Positions 7,464-8,731 of a DNA stretch of 8,731 bases are shown piece after piece. Each line of letters begins with the position of its first letter. The stretch's first letter is position 1. Location: assembly GCA_913063005.1 (NCBI GenBank), contig CAJXZI010000067.1:1-8731 (forward strand), read 5' to 3'. Below the pieces are notes generated by a model. It saw nothing but the letters and a program-made list of their open reading frames with translations. It was not told the origin of the DNA and did not search any database. Both the position numbers and the translations under genes were made by a program. The DNA is from an uncultured Halieaceae bacterium. Its GTDB lineage: Bacteria > Pseudomonadota > Gammaproteobacteria > Pseudomonadales > Halieaceae.

Positions 7464-7688
7464 TCAAGCCGCCTTGTATATCTTATGTACTTTCTCGCGG
7501 TATCTCGTGTGTATGTTATCGCGATATCGCGGCATGCTTACGGCGGCCGTTTTCTTTATAGTCTTCAGGACACCAGCGCCGTTGCCCCAAAGGTCCTTGA
7601 GCCTTGACGGCACTTCGTGTCGAATCTGGCTGTTTATCGCCAACAGGCTAGCGAAACACCGGCCTAACCTGACAGTCCAGGCAAACAT
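7464..7688 (-). CDS. Unidentified small basic ORF with an octapeptide repeat (doubtful)
   Basis: An open frame of 74 residues from the ATG at 7688 (a TTG at 7691 is the alternative), on the same strand as its neighbours. It resembles no family I know. The N-terminus is moderately hydrophobic (MFAWTVRLGRCFASLLAI) and the rest strongly basic. Near the end it reads PRYRDNIH, TRYREKVH, then KIYK: two copies and a partial third of an eight-residue unit. The two full copies differ at 7 of 24 bases; three changes are synonymous and two swap Asp/Glu or Ile/Val. That favours translation in this frame. Against it, four of five isoleucine codons are ATA and arginine uses AGG and AGA, unlike the neighbouring genes. 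GGACGG eight bases before the ATG is a modest ribosome binding site. It may be a real small protein, a decayed gene or chance. Confidence 0.25.
   Translation of the reverse strand: MFAWTVRLGRCFASLLAINSQIRHEVPSRLKDLWGNGAGVLKTIKKTAAVSMPRYRDNIHTRYREKVHKIYKAA
7495..7531. repeat. Two related 13-bp boxes 24 bases apart, one a perfect palindrome core
   Basis: TCGCGGTATCTCG (7495-7507) and TCGCGATATCGCG (7519-7531) agree at 11 of 13 bases. The second contains CGCGATATCGCG (7520-7531), a perfect 12-bp palindrome. They lie about 80-130 bases upstream of the probable pyrH promoter. The 24-base spacing equals eight codons of the small ORF on the minus strand, so they may simply be the DNA of its peptide repeat, or an operator. 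Confidence 0.45.
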
Positions 7689-7818
7689 CAAGAAGCCCGT
7701 CCAAACCGCGCCGCGAATGCATTTGAGCGCTAGGTCATGCTTATCAAGCGGCAGAATGCCAGCGCCAAGACCACGTTGTCTGGCCTGAAAGCACCCGTGG
7801 CTATCGACACAACGGCAG

Positions 7819-7838
7819 AAAACAGGCTAATGAGCCTG
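7819..7838 (-). terminator. Intrinsic terminator of the tsf transcript
   Basis: In the transcript sense CAGGCT (7838-7833), loop CATT, AGCCTG (7828-7823), then TTTT (7822-7819). The six-base-pair stem is perfect and can gain an outer G-U pair. The T-run is short but directly follows the stem. It sits about 70 bases after the tsf stop, where the upstream tsf transcript should end. Confidence 0.65.
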
Positions 7839-7845
7839 CCCGACT

Positions 7846-7882
7846 TCCGAGTCACAGGTCTTTTGTCGACCCGTGACCCGGA
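7846..7882 (-). other. Long RNA hairpin downstream of tsf
   Basis: In the transcript sense the arm TCCGGGTCACGGGTC (7882-7868), a seven-base loop GACAAAA and the arm GACCTGTGACTCGGA (7860-7846) form 15 continuous base pairs with two G-U wobbles. On the opposite strand the same two positions would be A-C mismatches, so the structure is better in the tsf transcript. No T-run follows, so alone it is not a classic terminator; with the terminator just beyond it may protect the mRNA 3' end. Confidence 0.7.
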
Positions 7883-7905
7883 CGTGCTTATAGCATCCCG
7901 CGTTA

Positions 7906-8688
7906 TTAATTACCGAGCTGCGCAGCAACTTCAGCAGCGAAGTCGACCTTCTCGACCTCAATACCTTCACCCACTTCGAAGCGTGTAAATCCTGAAATGC
8001 TAGCACCCGCCGCTTTGACTAGCTTACCAACAGTGACATCTGGGTCCTTGACGAACGCCTGCTCAGTCAAACTATTTTCAGAGAGGTATTTGCGGATACG
8101 GCCTTCGATCATCTTCTCAACGATCTCTGGTGGCTTACCTGAATCAGCGGCCTGCGCCGTGTAGATTTCACGCTCTTTCTGCAACTGCTCCTCTGGCATA
8201 TCAGCCGGTGATACAACCGCCGGATTGACTGCAGCCACGTGCATAGCGACGTCTTTTGCCAACTCTTCATCACCGCCCGCAAGCTCTACAAGCACAGCGA
8301 TGCGGTTATTACCGTGAACGTATCCGCCAACAACGCCTTCGGCCGCTGAAACAACGCCGATACGACGGACCGAGATATTCTCACCGATTTTTTGAACCAG
8401 CGCCTGACGGGCGTCCTCAATATCGCCACCTGCGATCGCCGCCACATCATCAGTCTGAAGCTCAACGGCCTTATCCATGACCTGAGACACAAAACCTGCG
8501 AAGTTCTCATCGCGAGCCACGAAGTCCGTCTCGCTGTTAACTTCACCAATTACGCCCGACTTACCATCGGCAGCAATTCTGATCGCAACAACACCATCAG
8601 CGGCCGTACGACCCGCTTTTTTAGCAGCCTTCATACCGCTTGATTTACGAAGCTCTTCGATCGCAACTTCGATATCCCATGACGTCAA
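7906..8688 (-). CDS. tsf: Elongation factor Ts, abnormal or missing N-terminus
   Basis: EF-Ts is the nucleotide exchange factor that releases GDP from EF-Tu. From about Asp5 of this frame (DIEVAIEELRKSSGMKAAKKAG) to the end, the protein aligns with E. coli EF-Ts from its residue 33. NSETDFVARDENF (51-63) holds the Asp-Phe pair that inserts into EF-Tu. IGENISVRR, the coiled-coil region and the C-terminal FTRFEVGEGIEVEKVDFAAEV are intact. The N-terminal ~32 residues, including the near-invariant GAGMMDCKKAL helix that contacts the EF-Tu G domain, are absent. The open frame starts with TTG at 8688 immediately after an in-frame TGA, and none of the three frames of 8689-8731 encodes the missing part. 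It ends with TAATAA. The real start cannot be given: either the DNA is rearranged here or the end of the sequence is chimeric. Confidence 0.9.
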   Translation of the reverse strand: MTSWDIEVAIEELRKSSGMKAAKKAGRTAADGVVAIRIAADGKSGVIGEVNSETDFVARDENFAGFVSQVMDKAVELQTDDVAAIAGGDIEDARQALVQKIGENISVRRIGVVSAAEGVVGGYVHGNNRIAVLVELAGGDEELAKDVAMHVAAVNPAVVSPADMPEEQLQKEREIYTAQAADSGKPPEIVEKMIEGRIRKYLSENSLTEQAFVKDPDVTVGKLVKAAGASISGFTRFEVGEGIEVEKVDFAAEVAAQLGN

Positions 8689-8731
8689 TCATTTGCTGTA
8701 CGCGCTCGTCAAGCAGTGAGCGCACAAGCCC
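8676..8731 (-). other. Sequence foreign to tsf at the window end
   Basis: These 56 bases stand where codons for the EF-Ts N-terminal domain belong but do not encode it in any frame. One minus-strand frame is open from the edge and includes LLDERVQQMIDVMGYRS, then runs to a stop inside tsf; I do not recognise it. The change of sequence falls at or just beyond the GATATC at 8671-8676. Confidence 0.6.

Larger units (their letters stand above)
7387..7905 (-). other. tsf-pyrH spacer of 519 bases
   Basis: This is the only long stretch without a recognised gene. In transcription order it holds tandem stop codons after tsf, a long hairpin (7846-7882), an intrinsic terminator (7819-7838), about 130 bases where I see nothing clear, an unidentified small ORF (7464-7688), and a probable pyrH promoter. 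It is longer than the tsf-pyrH gap I know from model gammaproteobacteria. Confidence 0.7.

Noticed and set aside
7387..7467. Longer PyrH start (TTG at 7467, 27 extra residues)
   Set aside because: The added residues do not resemble any PyrH N-terminus, cross the likely promoter, and the ATG at 7386 has a good ribosome binding site and the family start MATEKVYKR.
7474..7788. 104-residue plus-strand frame in the tsf-pyrH spacer
   Set aside because: It starts with TTG, lacks a ribosome binding site, is antisense to the whole cluster, runs close to the terminator and shows no recognisable domain.
1..8731. A novel defence, mobile or biosynthetic system
   Set aside because: All long genes are assigned to a conserved housekeeping cluster; no transposase, integrase, CRISPR repeat or terminal inverted repeat was seen.

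Overview
The window is part of the conserved housekeeping cluster that gammaproteobacteria use to link translation factors, UMP synthesis, isoprenoid/undecaprenyl-phosphate and phospholipid synthesis, and outer-membrane assembly. Every recognisable gene is on the minus strand, so transcription runs from high to low coordinates: tsf (5' end abnormal), pyrH, frr, uppS, cdsA, dxr, rseP, bamA (3' end cut by the window edge). The order frr-uppS-cdsA-dxr-rseP-bamA is the one known from Pseudomonas-type gammaproteobacteria. In E. coli dxr precedes uppS. Moderate base composition and the protein sequences point to a gammaproteobacterium, probably a marine one; the lineage is inference and I would not go below class with confidence.

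Region by region, in transcription order. Bases 8731-7906 hold EF-Ts, whose first ~32 residues are missing and are replaced by unrelated sequence with an in-frame stop. Bases 7905-7387 are a 519-base spacer. It carries a 15-bp hairpin and an intrinsic terminator that end the tsf transcript, then an unidentified small basic ORF whose 3' end encodes an octapeptide repeat, then a likely extended -10 promoter for pyrH. From 7386 down to 1 lie seven tightly packed genes. uppS/cdsA and cdsA/dxr overlap by one base (TAGTG and TAATG), dxr/rseP are 12 bases apart, and rseP/bamA are 50 bases apart with a short palindrome between them.

How the genes work together: EF-Ts and ribosome recycling factor serve the elongation and recycling steps of translation; PyrH makes UDP for RNA and for UDP-sugar precursors; Dxr starts the MEP route to isoprenoids; UppS condenses the products into the undecaprenyl carrier for peptidoglycan and O-antigen; CdsA makes CDP-diacylglycerol for all phospholipids; RseP releases the envelope-stress sigma factor by intramembrane cleavage; BamA inserts outer-membrane proteins, the process that stress response monitors.

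I found no mobile element, CRISPR array, tRNA or rRNA, and no sign of an exotic system. The parts worth a second look are the broken tsf start, the small repeat-bearing ORF between tsf and pyrH, and several leader and overlap features.
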